The notes: generated by a model from the letters alone, not told the origin. Positions 1-6,191 are shown, numbered from the stretch's first letter. The stretch: 8,314 bases of DNA from Syntrophomonadaceae bacterium (GCA_007131435.1 SLQM01000048.1:1-8314), one strand, 5' to 3'. Translations and numbers: made by a program.

Positions 1-148
1 AGTTTGTCACAATGAATGATTGGGCGTTATTTAAAGCCTCAGCTAATCTTTCCGGTACAACAACGCCAAAAATAAGTGCAACGATAAGCGCGATAAACGA
101 AACCCAAAATACCGCGGGATCAATCTCGCCCAGATACTTCTTTAGCAT
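1..148 (-). CDS. BCCT-family transporter, N-terminal fragment (gene runs off the left edge)
   Basis: The 49 codons visible on the minus strand start with ATG at 148 and stay open to the window edge. They encode MLKKYLGEIDPAVFWVS followed by a hydrophobic stretch (about residues 13-31) and VVPERLAEALNNAQ. A short cytoplasmic head with an 'IDP.VFW' motif, a first membrane helix and a 'P(E)..' exit is typical of betaine/carnitine/choline transporters (BCCT), which import quaternary ammonium compounds by Na+ or H+ symport or by antiport. The start is supported by AGGAGG eight bases upstream (157-162). The gene follows the QueG-like gene on the same strand after 109 bases and may be cotranscribed. 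The substrate cannot be told, because the tryptophan-rich binding-site helices lie outside the window. The family call rests on the N-terminal pattern only. Confidence 0.72.
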   Translation of the reverse strand, partial: MLKKYLGEIDPAVFWVSFIALIVALIFGVVVPERLAEALNNAQSFIVTN

Positions 149-156
149 CCTTGGTT

Positions 157-162
157 CCTCCT
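157..162 (-). promoter_or_regulatory. Ribosome binding site of the BCCT gene
   Basis: The minus strand reads AGGAGG here, eight bases before the ATG at 148. It fixes the start of a gene too truncated to judge otherwise. Confidence 0.75.
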
Positions 163-236
163 AACTTTTTTGTAACGCAATGATCTGATAAGAAATAATA
201 AAACCTTTAAATGCGATGTTTAACTATAAATTACTC

Positions 237-246
237 ACCTCCTTGT
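237..246 (-). promoter_or_regulatory. Orphan Shine-Dalgarno-like sequence without a following ORF
   Basis: The minus strand reads AAGGAGGTGA about 11 bases after the stop codon of the QueG-like gene. This is a nearly full-length anti-SD complement and stronger than most real sites in the window. No start codon at usable spacing opens a reading frame: the overlapping GTG ends after four codons, and an ATT at suitable distance ends after three. The next real start, of the BCCT gene at 148, has its own AGGAGG. It may be a relic of a lost small gene, a ribosome-pausing or mRNA-stability element, or chance. Confidence 0.4.
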
Positions 247-257
247 TGGGTATAAAC

Positions 258-1088
258 TTATTTGCCAACAGGGCATGAAAACTCACAATTACGGCAGTAT
301 TTAATAACCTTAACCGGTTCATGGCTTACTTCAGGAACATTTTGTTCCTGAGCATTGCCGGAATCTATTACCATTTGGCTGTTGCACTTCTCCCTGCTAT
401 AAGTGCCAGTCCTGCCCGGCAGTATTTCCTGCCCCATAGTTGCAGCAGAATAAATAACTTCATTAAATGCATTGCTCGGGCAGCTTTGCAAGCATGGACT
501 TTCACAATCTTTGCATGGATCGAATGCGCTAGGTCCAGATGATGGCATTTTAACTGAAAACAGCATAGCTCTTAAACGAACCCGGGGACCAAATTCAGGG
601 GTTATAAACAGATTGTTTTTACCAATGCAGCCAAGGCCGGCATGATAAGCCGAGTCTTTTAAAAATATACCGCCTTTTTCTACATGGTAGGGACAGGGAT
701 ATGTCTTAATTGGGTAGTTTTCTTCTACCCATGCGGATAGATCCTTATTAATATCAACTAAAATCCTATTTCCCGGAGGGTTATGCTTGCCAAACCACCA
801 GTCCAGTTCTAGCTGGTCTTTTGGATGTTCATACGCTATAACTAATGCGCTTTTTGCATCTTTAGGCCACAAGACTTCGCCGGGTTTAAGTCCAAGACTG
901 CTTTCTCTACTTCCCACATCTGCCTGTGGCAGTTTTGGAGCAAGTGTAAATGATGGAGCTGTTTTTAATTGTGTGAGATCGCAGATTCCGGCAACAGAAG
1001 CTCCTAATTCTTTTGCTTTCTTTATGATAGCTGAACTGCACGCCAACCTTTCACTGTAATCCATCTGCAGTTTCTTATTAGAACTCAT
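258..1088 (-). CDS. Short QueG-like / reductive-dehalogenase-like double [4Fe-4S] protein
   Basis: This 276-residue cytoplasmic iron-sulfur protein is related to the core of epoxyqueuosine reductase (QueG). An N-terminal region (about 10-40, ending KELGASVAGICDL) precedes a core with AGLGCIGKNN at 150-159, matching the QueG 'AGLGWIGKN' motif. Two cluster-binding stretches follow: C192-x2-C195-x3-C199-x3-C203-P, then C265-x2-C268-x3-C272-P close to the C-terminus. C235 ('REKCNSQ') sits where QueG has its isolated cysteine, so the eight cysteines suit two [4Fe-4S] clusters. It lacks the C-terminal HEAT-like part of full QueG and is about 100 residues shorter, so it is probably a paralogue and not the tRNA-modifying enzyme. 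Redox chemistry, possibly corrinoid-linked, is inferred. GAGGAGGT lies nine bases before the ATG. The neighbouring BCCT gene suggests quaternary-amine metabolism, but nothing in the window proves it. Confidence 0.8.
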   Translation of the reverse strand: MSSNKKLQMDYSERLACSSAIIKKAKELGASVAGICDLTQLKTAPSFTLAPKLPQADVGSRESSLGLKPGEVLWPKDAKSALVIAYEHPKDQLELDWWFGKHNPPGNRILVDINKDLSAWVEENYPIKTYPCPYHVEKGGIFLKDSAYHAGLGCIGKNNLFITPEFGPRVRLRAMLFSVKMPSSGPSAFDPCKDCESPCLQSCPSNAFNEVIYSAATMGQEILPGRTGTYSREKCNSQMVIDSGNAQEQNVPEVSHEPVKVIKYCRNCEFSCPVGK

Positions 1089-1097
1089 GACGGATTT

Positions 1098-1105
1098 ACC
1101 TCCTC
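1098..1105 (-). promoter_or_regulatory. Ribosome binding site of the QueG-like gene
   Basis: The minus strand reads GAGGAGGT, nine bases before the ATG at 1088. This is near-ideal spacing and supports that start. Confidence 0.75.
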
Positions 1106-1154
1106 ATGAAATCTTTAATAAACCTCAGCGTATTGTTTTCTGACAATATTTAAT

Positions 1155-1160
1155 ATTATA
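1155..1160 (-). promoter_or_regulatory. Candidate -10 box for the QueG-like gene
   Basis: The minus strand has a perfect TATAAT. Transcription would start near 1148 and give a leader of about 60 bases before the ATG at 1088. No good TTGACA-like -35 lies at 16-18 bases, so the promoter would be weak or activator-dependent. The region is AT-rich, so chance occurrence is possible. Confidence 0.4.
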
Positions 1161-1330
1161 GAAAAACTAACACATTTTATTTCACATAGACATATTCCAT
1201 AAGTGCTCATTTTTATACATTTCAATTATTGTGTAATGAAAAGCTTATGTGGTAGAACGAAGTGTTTAGTAACCAGTTAGAAAAAAAGATAACTGTATTT
1301 GTATTAACAATTTTATGGCTTAAAGCATTG

Positions 1331-1339
1331 TGGTAGAAT
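1331..1339 (+). promoter_or_regulatory. Candidate extended -10 promoter for the EamA transporter gene
   Basis: TGGTAGAAT fits the extended -10 form (TGn followed by TAGAAT, five of six bases to consensus). The -35 position is poor, as extended -10 promoters allow. Transcription would start near 1346, leaving a leader of about 48 bases before the TTG start. The same TGTGGTAGAA decamer occurs 81 bases upstream, where the hexamer reads TAGAAC. Confidence 0.4.
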
Positions 1340-1376
1340 AATGCAGAAGATAGAAAGCACGGTAAGCGGATCATCT

Positions 1377-1386
1377 GGGAAGGTGG
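1377..1386 (+). promoter_or_regulatory. Ribosome binding site that decides the TTG start of the EamA gene
   Basis: GGGAAGGTGG lies seven bases before TTG at 1394. There is no ATG at the N-terminus in this frame before the first membrane helix, so this site is the main support for the TTG start. Confidence 0.65.
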
Positions 1387-1393
1387 CTATTTT

Positions 1394-2326
1394 TTGGTTT
1401 ACAATAGATACCTGGCAATTCTATCGTATCTTACTGTCTGCATTGTATGGGGTTCCACGTATCTTGCAATTCGGGTAGGCGTGACAGACATGCCATTTTT
1501 AGTTTTTGCGGGAGTCCGTTTTTTCACAGCCGGTTCAATTATTCTTTTGGCTTCCAAATTGATGGGATGGAAATTCCCTGACTGTCTTAATGATTATAAA
1601 ACAATTGCCTTCGCCGGTATTATGCTGTTGTTTATAAGTAATGGGCTGGTATGCTGGGCGGAACAGTGGATAGATTCGGGTCTTACCGCCCTGCTTCTTG
1701 CCGCAACCCCCCTGTTCATGGCGCTGATAGAAGTTATAGTCCCCCGGGAGCAGCGTATTGGCAGTCTGGGCTGGGTAGGTCTAATTGTAGGGTTTTTGGG
1801 GGTGGTTTATCTTTTCAGGCCTCACCTGACCCTGGACGGGCATACATTTCCAGCCATGCTTGCGGTTCTTGGAGCTTCATTAAACTGGGCCATAGCTTCG
1901 ATCTACCTGAAAAGAAGGATCGTTAGCGGTTCGATGATGCCTAATGTGGGGATTCAAATGTTTGCAGCTGGTGTTTTGTTCTTGCTGGCAGCAGCCTTCT
2001 TCGGCGGCATTAGCCTGGAGGAAGCATCCTCAGAAGGCATCGCAGCGCTGCTTTACCTGATTTTTATCGGTTCTATTCTTGCTTATACCGCCTTTAATTA
2101 CATGCTTAAAGCGCTTCCTGCTGCCAAGGCCGGAACTTACGCCTATGTAAATCCTGTCGTTGCAGTTGTTCTTGGCTACCTGATTCTAAACGAGATAGTA
2201 ACAGCACAGACTATAATTGCTGCCTTGATTATTCTCGGCGGAGTGGTTTTGGTCCAGGTGTCTAAAGTTAAAATTGTTGAGCAGAGAGCGCGGAAAGAGG
2301 TTGAAGTAAAGGCATTTAAAACATGA
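1394..2326 (+). CDS. EamA-family (drug/metabolite transporter superfamily) exporter
   Basis: This 310-residue protein is the usual size for the ten-helix EamA/DMT family, inner-membrane carriers that mostly export amino acids, metabolites or drugs. Hydrophobic segments can be placed near residues 7-25, 36-54, 70-86, 95-115, 124-140, 152-172, 185-205, 217-238, 247-265 and 272-290, forming two EamA repeats (about 10-140 and 153-289). Family hallmarks include VWGSTYLAIRVG (18-29) in helix 1, 'VRFFTAG' in helix 2 and the C-terminal YVNPVVAVVLGYLILNE (251-267). The C-terminus ends in a short charged cytoplasmic tail (291-310). Translation starts with TTG, backed by GGGAAGGTGG. Substrate is not predictable. 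The DUF554 gene follows on the same strand but has its own promoter, so this is probably a single-gene unit with some readthrough. Confidence 0.9.
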   Translation: MVYNRYLAILSYLTVCIVWGSTYLAIRVGVTDMPFLVFAGVRFFTAGSIILLASKLMGWKFPDCLNDYKTIAFAGIMLLFISNGLVCWAEQWIDSGLTALLLAATPLFMALIEVIVPREQRIGSLGWVGLIVGFLGVVYLFRPHLTLDGHTFPAMLAVLGASLNWAIASIYLKRRIVSGSMMPNVGIQMFAAGVLFLLAAAFFGGISLEEASSEGIAALLYLIFIGSILAYTAFNYMLKALPAAKAGTYAYVNPVVAVVLGYLILNEIVTAQTIIAALIILGGVVLVQVSKVKIVEQRARKEVEVKAFKT

Positions 2327-2360
2327 TCATACCCGAGCAAGCGGCGGGTAAAAATTGCAG

Positions 2361-2390
2361 TTGAATGGAGAAAGCGGTTACTGATATAAT
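2361..2390 (+). promoter_or_regulatory. SigA-type promoter for the DUF554 gene
   Basis: A -35 TTGAAT (2361-2366) and a perfect extended -10 TGATATAAT (2382-2390) are separated by 18 bases. Transcription would begin near 2397 and leave a short leader of about 27 bases to the ATG at 2424. It is the best promoter match in the window and shows the gene need not depend on the EamA transcript. Confidence 0.7.
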
Positions 2391-2423
2391 CTATTAATCG
2401 CAGTAGAGGATATGGGGTGCTAT

Positions 2424-3137
2424 ATGCTTGGTAACTATGTAAATGCCATAGCAATAATTGTCGGCTGTTTGTTTGGATTGTTGATTCACAGGGGTTTAAA
2501 AGAAAAGTATAAAAAAATTATGATGCAGGCTATCGGACTCTCTGTTATATTAATCGGGTCCACGATAGCTCTCGGAGGATTGCTTGACCCGGATAGCGAA
2601 GCGGTTCTTTTTATCATCAGCCTGGTTATTGGTGGAATCATCGGCGAGATGCTGGCAATCGATAAGGCGCTTGACAATTTCGGCGCGATGCTGCAAAAGA
2701 AGTTTGGTTCTGAAAATAATAATATAGCGCAGGGTTTTGTAACAGCCAGCCTGATTTTTTGTGTTGGCTCAATGGCCATAATCGGTTCCCTCGAAAGCGG
2801 CCTGCGGGGGAACCACGATATGCTATTTGCCAAGTCAATACTGGACGGGGTTACTTCAATGGTCCTGGCAACTACCCTGGGAATTGGGGTCATATTTTCG
2901 GCAGCTGCAGTTTTTGTTTACCAGGGCGCTATCATAGTATTTGCCGGATTCCTGGAGCCATTTTTAACAGAGCAGGTAATAAGGGAAATATCAATAATTG
3001 GCGGTATATTAATTCTGAGCATAGGGCTTGGAATGCTGGAGATTAAGAAAATAAAAACCATTAATTTGCTTCCAGCTGTGCTCATCCCGGTAATCTATTA
3101 CCTCTGGATTTTGCCATTGATAAACCTTATACGCTGA
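2424..3137 (+). CDS. DUF554-family integral membrane protein (YdfK-like)
   Basis: This 237-residue protein consists almost wholly of hydrophobic segments (about 4-22, 33-54, 60-77, 105-125, 143-175, 188-205, 214-233). It carries the DUF554 pattern: N-terminal 'LGNYVNAIAIIVG', GGIIGE (70-75), and the conserved centre FCVGSMAIIGSLESGL (112-127), followed by 'KSILDGVTSM' and 'TLGIGV'. The family is widespread in Bacillota; its function is unproven, with transport suggested only by topology. I chose the ATG at 2424 over the in-frame ATG at 2412. It leaves room for GGGGTG (2414-2419) as ribosome binding site, whereas GAGGA is only one base from 2412, and relatives start a few residues before the 'VN.IAI' motif. 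The stop codon lies 5 bases from that of the convergent HD gene. Confidence 0.88.
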   Translation: MLGNYVNAIAIIVGCLFGLLIHRGLKEKYKKIMMQAIGLSVILIGSTIALGGLLDPDSEAVLFIISLVIGGIIGEMLAIDKALDNFGAMLQKKFGSENNNIAQGFVTASLIFCVGSMAIIGSLESGLRGNHDMLFAKSILDGVTSMVLATTLGIGVIFSAAAVFVYQGAIIVFAGFLEPFLTEQVIREISIIGGILILSIGLGMLEIKKIKTINLLPAVLIPVIYYLWILPLINLIR

Positions 3138-3142
3138 CGGGT

Positions 3143-3721
3143 TTACATTTCTCCCCTTAAGCCCAGCTCATCTGCAGAGTTCTGCATCGCTTTTATTGTT
3201 TCTTCCATAATCTCTGTCAGATCCATTCCAAGAAGCTCTGCCCCATCTTCAATTATCTGGCGATCTACCCCGGCAGCGAAGTTTTTATTCTTGTATTTCT
3301 TTTTCAGTGAGCTTACTTTTAGATCAAGAACGCTTTTGCTGGGCCTCATCAGCACGGTGGCTACTACCAAGCCGGTAAGCTCGTCTATGGTGTAGAGAAC
3401 CTTTTCCATAGTTTCAACAGGTTCCACATCGGAGCATATCTTCCAGCCGTGACTGACAACCGCCCTGATATAATCTTCCGGCCAGCCTTCTTCTTCTAAA
3501 ATTTCTTTTGTCTTCTGGCAGTGCTCTTCGGGGTATTTTTCATAGTCCAGGTCATGAATTAAACCGATAATTCTCCACTTTTCAGGGTCTTCTGCGCCCA
3601 TTCTTTCTGCAAAGTGCCCCATAACCGCTTCAACTGCCAGGGCATGCTTTACCAGTGCATCGCTCTGGTTGTACTTCTTCAATAGCGCCATAGCTTTTTC
3701 ACGTGTTGGTGTTTTCATCAT
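3143..3721 (-). CDS. HD-domain metal-dependent phosphohydrolase-like protein
   Basis: From the ATG at 3721 this is a soluble 192-residue protein dominated by an HD domain. The likely metal ligands and catalytic residues are H26 (in KHALAVEAVM), the H56-D57 pair (GLIHDLDYEKYP), H91 (VVSHGW) and D113 (TIDELTG), in the H...HD...H...D order of the superfamily. Such small proteins ('PTREKAMALLKKYN' head, about 185-195 residues) are common in clostridia and annotated only as HD or HDIG hydrolases; a nucleotide or phosphate-ester substrate is likely but unknown. The start is uncertain. GTG at 3739, ATG at 3736, and ATGs at 3721 and 3718 are all in frame and none has a strong ribosome binding site. 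I prefer 3721 because relatives begin close to 'PTRE' and the candidate promoter would start transcription near 3743. Confidence 0.83.
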   Translation of the reverse strand: MMKTPTREKAMALLKKYNQSDALVKHALAVEAVMGHFAERMGAEDPEKWRIIGLIHDLDYEKYPEEHCQKTKEILEEEGWPEDYIRAVVSHGWKICSDVEPVETMEKVLYTIDELTGLVVATVLMRPSKSVLDLKVSSLKKKYKNKNFAAGVDRQIIEDGAELLGMDLTEIMEETIKAMQNSADELGLRGEM

Positions 3722-3749
3722 TTTCACTTCTTTCATCACTTTTTTATAA

Positions 3750-3778
3750 ATACTATCATTTCTAATTCCTAGCGTAAA
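3750..3778 (-). promoter_or_regulatory. Candidate promoter of the HD-domain gene
   Basis: On the minus strand TTTACG (3778-3773) and TAGTAT (3755-3750) are 17 bases apart, each with four of six consensus bases. Transcription would start near 3743. This is compatible with the ATG at 3721 but would leave almost no leader for GTG 3739. Confidence 0.35.
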
Positions 3779-3845
3779 CAGGAAAGTGCTGCTCTAACCA
3801 AATTCCAACTCAAGAACTGAAAAATATATTCATCATTAGAAAAGG

Positions 3846-3855
3846 GAAATATTTC
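3846..3855. promoter_or_regulatory. Short perfect palindrome, possible operator
   Basis: GAAATATTTC is a perfect 10-base palindrome in the divergent region between the HD gene and the hydroxyacyl-CoA dehydrogenase gene, 78 bases before the latter's start. The flanks do not extend the symmetry. A regulator site is possible, but a ten-base AT-rich palindrome can arise by chance. Confidence 0.2.
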
Positions 3856-3912
3856 TGAACACAGAATTAATAGATAAAGTAAGTTTATGTTAAGACACCG
3901 AACAAGTAATGC

Positions 3913-3920
3913 AAAGGAGG
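3913..3920 (+). promoter_or_regulatory. Ribosome binding site that decides the start of the hydroxyacyl-CoA dehydrogenase
   Basis: AAAGGAGG lies just after the most upstream in-frame ATG (3909), so that codon cannot be the start it serves. The next in-frame ATG is at 3933, 12 bases from the site, slightly long. An in-frame CTG at 3930 has nine-base spacing and cannot be excluded. Confidence 0.65.
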
Positions 3921-3932
3921 ATCAATTGGCTG

Positions 3933-4811
3933 ATGAAGATTGATGATATTAAAAAGATTTGTGTGGTCGGAGCCGGTAACATGGGACACCAGATTTCTAT
4001 GCTGGCAGCAATATGCGGTTACCAGGTCAGCTGCGTGGATGTAAGTGAAGAACAGCTTAACAAAGCGCGCGATTTTGCCAAAACTTATTTACCCGGTCGG
4101 GTAGCAAAGGGGAAAATGTCTGAAGAAGAAGCTAAGGCAGCAGGAGCCAGGTTAAGCTTTACGACAGATATGAAGGAAGCATTGGCTGATACAGATTTTG
4201 TGATAGAAGCAGCTACTGAAAAACTGGAACTGAAAAGGCAAATATTTAAAGAGTTAGACCGCCTCTCTCCGCCGCATGCAGTGCTTGCTACTAACAGTTC
4301 ATTTTTTGTCAGCTCAATGGTTGCAGATGTAACAAGCCGCCCGGATAAAGTTTGTAACATGCATTTTTTCAATCCAGCCCTGGTTATGAAATGTGTTGAA
4401 GTTGTCCAGGGCCCATACACTTCTGAACAGACTACTGAGCTGACCATGGAGTTGTCGAGGCGTCTTAAGAAGGAACCGGTCAAACTGAATAAAGAAATAT
4501 ATGGATTCCTGGTGAACAGGATTCTTTCGGCAATTAATAATGAAGCACTATACCTGCTTGATACGGGGGTGGCATCGGCCGAGGATATTGATAAAGCGGT
4601 GGTCAATGCCCTGGGGCACCCTCTAGGGCCGTTCCGTCTCCAGGATCTGACCGGTATTGATTTAAGTTACCACATAATGATGGAAAGATATAATGAAACC
4701 GGAGACCCTGCTGATAAACCATCACCTACAATTGTTGAAAAATACGTGAAGGGAGAGTGGGGTCAGAAAACCGGAAAAGGATTTTATGATTACAGCAATG
4801 ATAAGGCATAA
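3933..4811 (+). CDS. 3-hydroxyacyl-CoA dehydrogenase (3-hydroxybutyryl-CoA dehydrogenase type)
   Basis: This 292-residue enzyme has the usual size of single-function (S)-3-hydroxyacyl-CoA dehydrogenases, which interconvert 3-hydroxyacyl-CoA and 3-ketoacyl-CoA with NAD(H) in the cytoplasm. The Rossmann loop is G13-A-G-N-M-G18, with D36 at the end of strand 2 to bind the NAD ribose. Catalytic positions are present: S122 (TNSS), H144 (NMHFFNP), E156 (VMKCVEVV) and N195 (GFLVNR). The C-terminal domain has GHPLGPFRLQDLTGID (228-243) and ends with GQKTGKGFYDY. The acyl-side motif is NSSFFVSS instead of the more common NTSSLSIT, a subfamily variant. It may serve beta-oxidation or butyrate synthesis; the thiolase at 7385 could be a partner. 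It seems to be a single-gene unit ending at the bidirectional terminator. No enoyl-CoA hydratase is in the window. Confidence 0.93.
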   Translation: MKIDDIKKICVVGAGNMGHQISMLAAICGYQVSCVDVSEEQLNKARDFAKTYLPGRVAKGKMSEEEAKAAGARLSFTTDMKEALADTDFVIEAATEKLELKRQIFKELDRLSPPHAVLATNSSFFVSSMVADVTSRPDKVCNMHFFNPALVMKCVEVVQGPYTSEQTTELTMELSRRLKKEPVKLNKEIYGFLVNRILSAINNEALYLLDTGVASAEDIDKAVVNALGHPLGPFRLQDLTGIDLSYHIMMERYNETGDPADKPSPTIVEKYVKGEWGQKTGKGFYDYSNDKA

Positions 4812-4835
4812 AGAGAGCTGAAAGGCGCTTGGATT

Positions 4836-4873
4836 GCAGCAAAAGGGCTGCTTTTTATAAAGCTGCCCTTTTG
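4836..4873. terminator. Bidirectional intrinsic terminator between convergent genes
   Basis: Arms 4840-4854 and 4859-4873 pair at 14 of 15 positions around a TTAT loop. On both strands a GGGC...GCCC core is followed by TTTT, so it can end transcripts from either side. A short alternative plus-strand hairpin, GCAGC (4836-4840) with GCTGC (4847-4851), is directly followed by TTTTT. The TAA of the M20 gene (4857-4855) falls in the loop region, so the hairpin overlaps that gene's last codons. Confidence 0.85.
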
Positions 4874-6177
4874 ATTTGCGAAGAGTTACTAAATTCACCG
4901 CCACACCAATTAACAAGGGCAAGAGCAACTGATTTAACCGCCTGCATGACCTGGCTGATTTCAATGTGTTCGTTAACAGTGTGAGCTATGCTAACATCGC
5001 CAGGACCGTAAAGCACAGTTGGTATATTGCCGTACAAACTAAATATTCTCATATCCGAACCGTAAGTCGCAGCCTCGAATTCAACGCTCTTACCATGAAT
5101 ATGCTGATGCGCGCAGCCCAGAGTTTTAAGCAGGTCATGGTCCAGCGGCGTTGCTGCCGGTTCAAAAAGACCCTCGTACCATTCAACTACGGGAAGGTTT
5201 TCTTCTAGCCAGGGATCTTTCATCGCTGTTTCGTAAACAACGGATTCAAACTCGCTATGCATTTCTTCTACACTTTCCCCGGGGAAGATACCCATCCTGC
5301 CTGTGGCTATCAGCAGGTCGGGCACGCTTGAGGGCCACTCACCGGCTTCAACTGTCCCTACATTCAGTGGAGCAATATTTAAAGGGTTTTCATAAAAGCG
5401 CCGGTATTCACTGTTAAAGTTTTTGTGCCGGTTCAAATCCATTATTTTCAGGGCATCATAAACCAGGTAGAATTTATCAATAGCGCTGACACCCTTGTAT
5501 GCCATGCAGGCATGGATCGATTTACCTGTAATCTTGATCCTGAAACTATGGCAACCCGACTGTATATTGCATATTTTTAGTTTTGTCGGTTCAAGAATAA
5601 TGCACCCGTCAGCATGAACTCCATCATCGACAATGGCGAACGCCCCGCAGCCACCGGTTTCTTCACCGCAGGAACTGGCGAAAATGATATCCCCGCCGTT
5701 CTGAAACCCCATCTCGCCTAATATTTTAATTGCTAAAAGTGCAGCGGCAAGACCGCCTTTCATATCTAGCGAACCCCTGCCAAAAACTTTCCCTTCCAAT
5801 ATTTTGCCGCTCAAGGGGTTATCATCCCAGCGGTCAAGGTCCCCCGGCGGCACTACATCAACATGGCCGTTTAGCAGGATCGAACGTCCGTTAGATAGGC
5901 CTTTTTTTATGCCAACCAGGGAATAGCGGTTATCAAATGGGAAGCCATCGCGACTGAAGCCAGAATACTTATCCAGTTTGTCAGGTTCGACCTTTATTAA
6001 CTTAGTGTCCATCCCTAAGTGAAACAGCTTTTCCTGTAAATAAAGCTGCATCTCTTTTGGCTCTCCACTGTAGCTTGGAATTCTAACCATTTCACTGATC
6101 AGGTTTTCCAGGTATTCAAGGTTCTTTTCAGCATGTCTACTGATTTGTTCAATTATCAAGCTGTTTGTATCGGTCAT
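4855..6177 (-). CDS. M20-family metallopeptidase / deacylase (ArgE/DapE/CPG2-like)
   Basis: This 440-residue cytoplasmic zinc hydrolase belongs to the M20 group, which cleaves amide bonds of N-acyl amino acids, succinyl-diaminopimelate or small peptides. The di-zinc site is complete: H105 and D107 (NGHVDVVPPGD), bridging D138 (GRGSLDMKGG), general base E172 with E173 (CGEETGG), E196 (ILEPTKL) and H404 (TVNEHIE). The lid/dimerisation domain lies around 205-325 and contains H222 (SIHACMAYKG). There is no signal peptide. GGAGG nine bases before ATG 6177 supports the start. The exact substrate is not readable: it could be an acetylornithine deacetylase-like, succinyl-DAP desuccinylase-like or dipeptidase-like member. 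It follows the SH3b gene on the same strand after 58 bases, with no terminator seen between, so the two are probably cotranscribed. Confidence 0.9.
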   Translation of the reverse strand: MTDTNSLIIEQISRHAEKNLEYLENLISEMVRIPSYSGEPKEMQLYLQEKLFHLGMDTKLIKVEPDKLDKYSGFSRDGFPFDNRYSLVGIKKGLSNGRSILLNGHVDVVPPGDLDRWDDNPLSGKILEGKVFGRGSLDMKGGLAAALLAIKILGEMGFQNGGDIIFASSCGEETGGCGAFAIVDDGVHADGCIILEPTKLKICNIQSGCHSFRIKITGKSIHACMAYKGVSAIDKFYLVYDALKIMDLNRHKNFNSEYRRFYENPLNIAPLNVGTVEAGEWPSSVPDLLIATGRMGIFPGESVEEMHSEFESVVYETAMKDPWLEENLPVVEWYEGLFEPAATPLDHDLLKTLGCAHQHIHGKSVEFEAATYGSDMRIFSLYGNIPTVLYGPGDVSIAHTVNEHIEISQVMQAVKSVALALVNWCGGEFSNSSQIKRAAL

Positions 6178-6186
6178 TAGTTCAAG

Positions 6187-6191
6187 CCTCC
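6187..6191 (-). promoter_or_regulatory. Ribosome binding site of the M20 gene
   Basis: The minus strand reads GGAGG, nine bases before ATG 6177, within the 58-base gap after the SH3b gene. Confidence 0.65.

Larger units (their letters stand above)
1089..1393. other. AT-rich divergent intergenic region
   Basis: This 305-base stretch separates two divergently transcribed genes and shows no convincing coding frame. It holds the ribosome binding site of the QueG-like gene (1098-1105, minus), a TATAAT box on the minus strand (1155-1160), a candidate extended -10 promoter on the plus strand (1331-1339), and two copies of TGTGGTAGAA (1248-1257 and 1329-1338). The middle part (about 1165-1245) is AT-rich; I recognise no further element in it, nor a riboswitch or RNA gene. 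Confidence 0.6.

Noticed and set aside
321..542. Plus-strand open frame of 73 codons inside the QueG-like gene
   Set aside because: It lies opposite a gene with clear cysteine motifs and has no ribosome binding site or recognisable domain.
2330..2350. TACCCG...CGGGTA hairpin after the EamA gene as a terminator
   Set aside because: The six-base stem with a nine-base loop is followed by A-rich sequence, not a T-run, so it does not meet the form of an intrinsic terminator.
2412..2423. ATG at 2412 as start of the DUF554 gene
   Set aside because: The GAGGA is only one base upstream, and relatives start just before the 'VN.IAI' segment, which fits ATG 2424.
2486..2893. Minus-strand open frame of 135 codons within the DUF554 gene
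   Set aside because: It is the antisense shadow of a conserved membrane protein, rich in Pro/Ile/Ser from the complementary strand, with no start signals.
4085..4606. Minus-strand open frame of 173 codons within the hydroxyacyl-CoA dehydrogenase gene
   Set aside because: The opposite frame encodes a complete enzyme with all catalytic residues; the antisense product has no recognisable motif.
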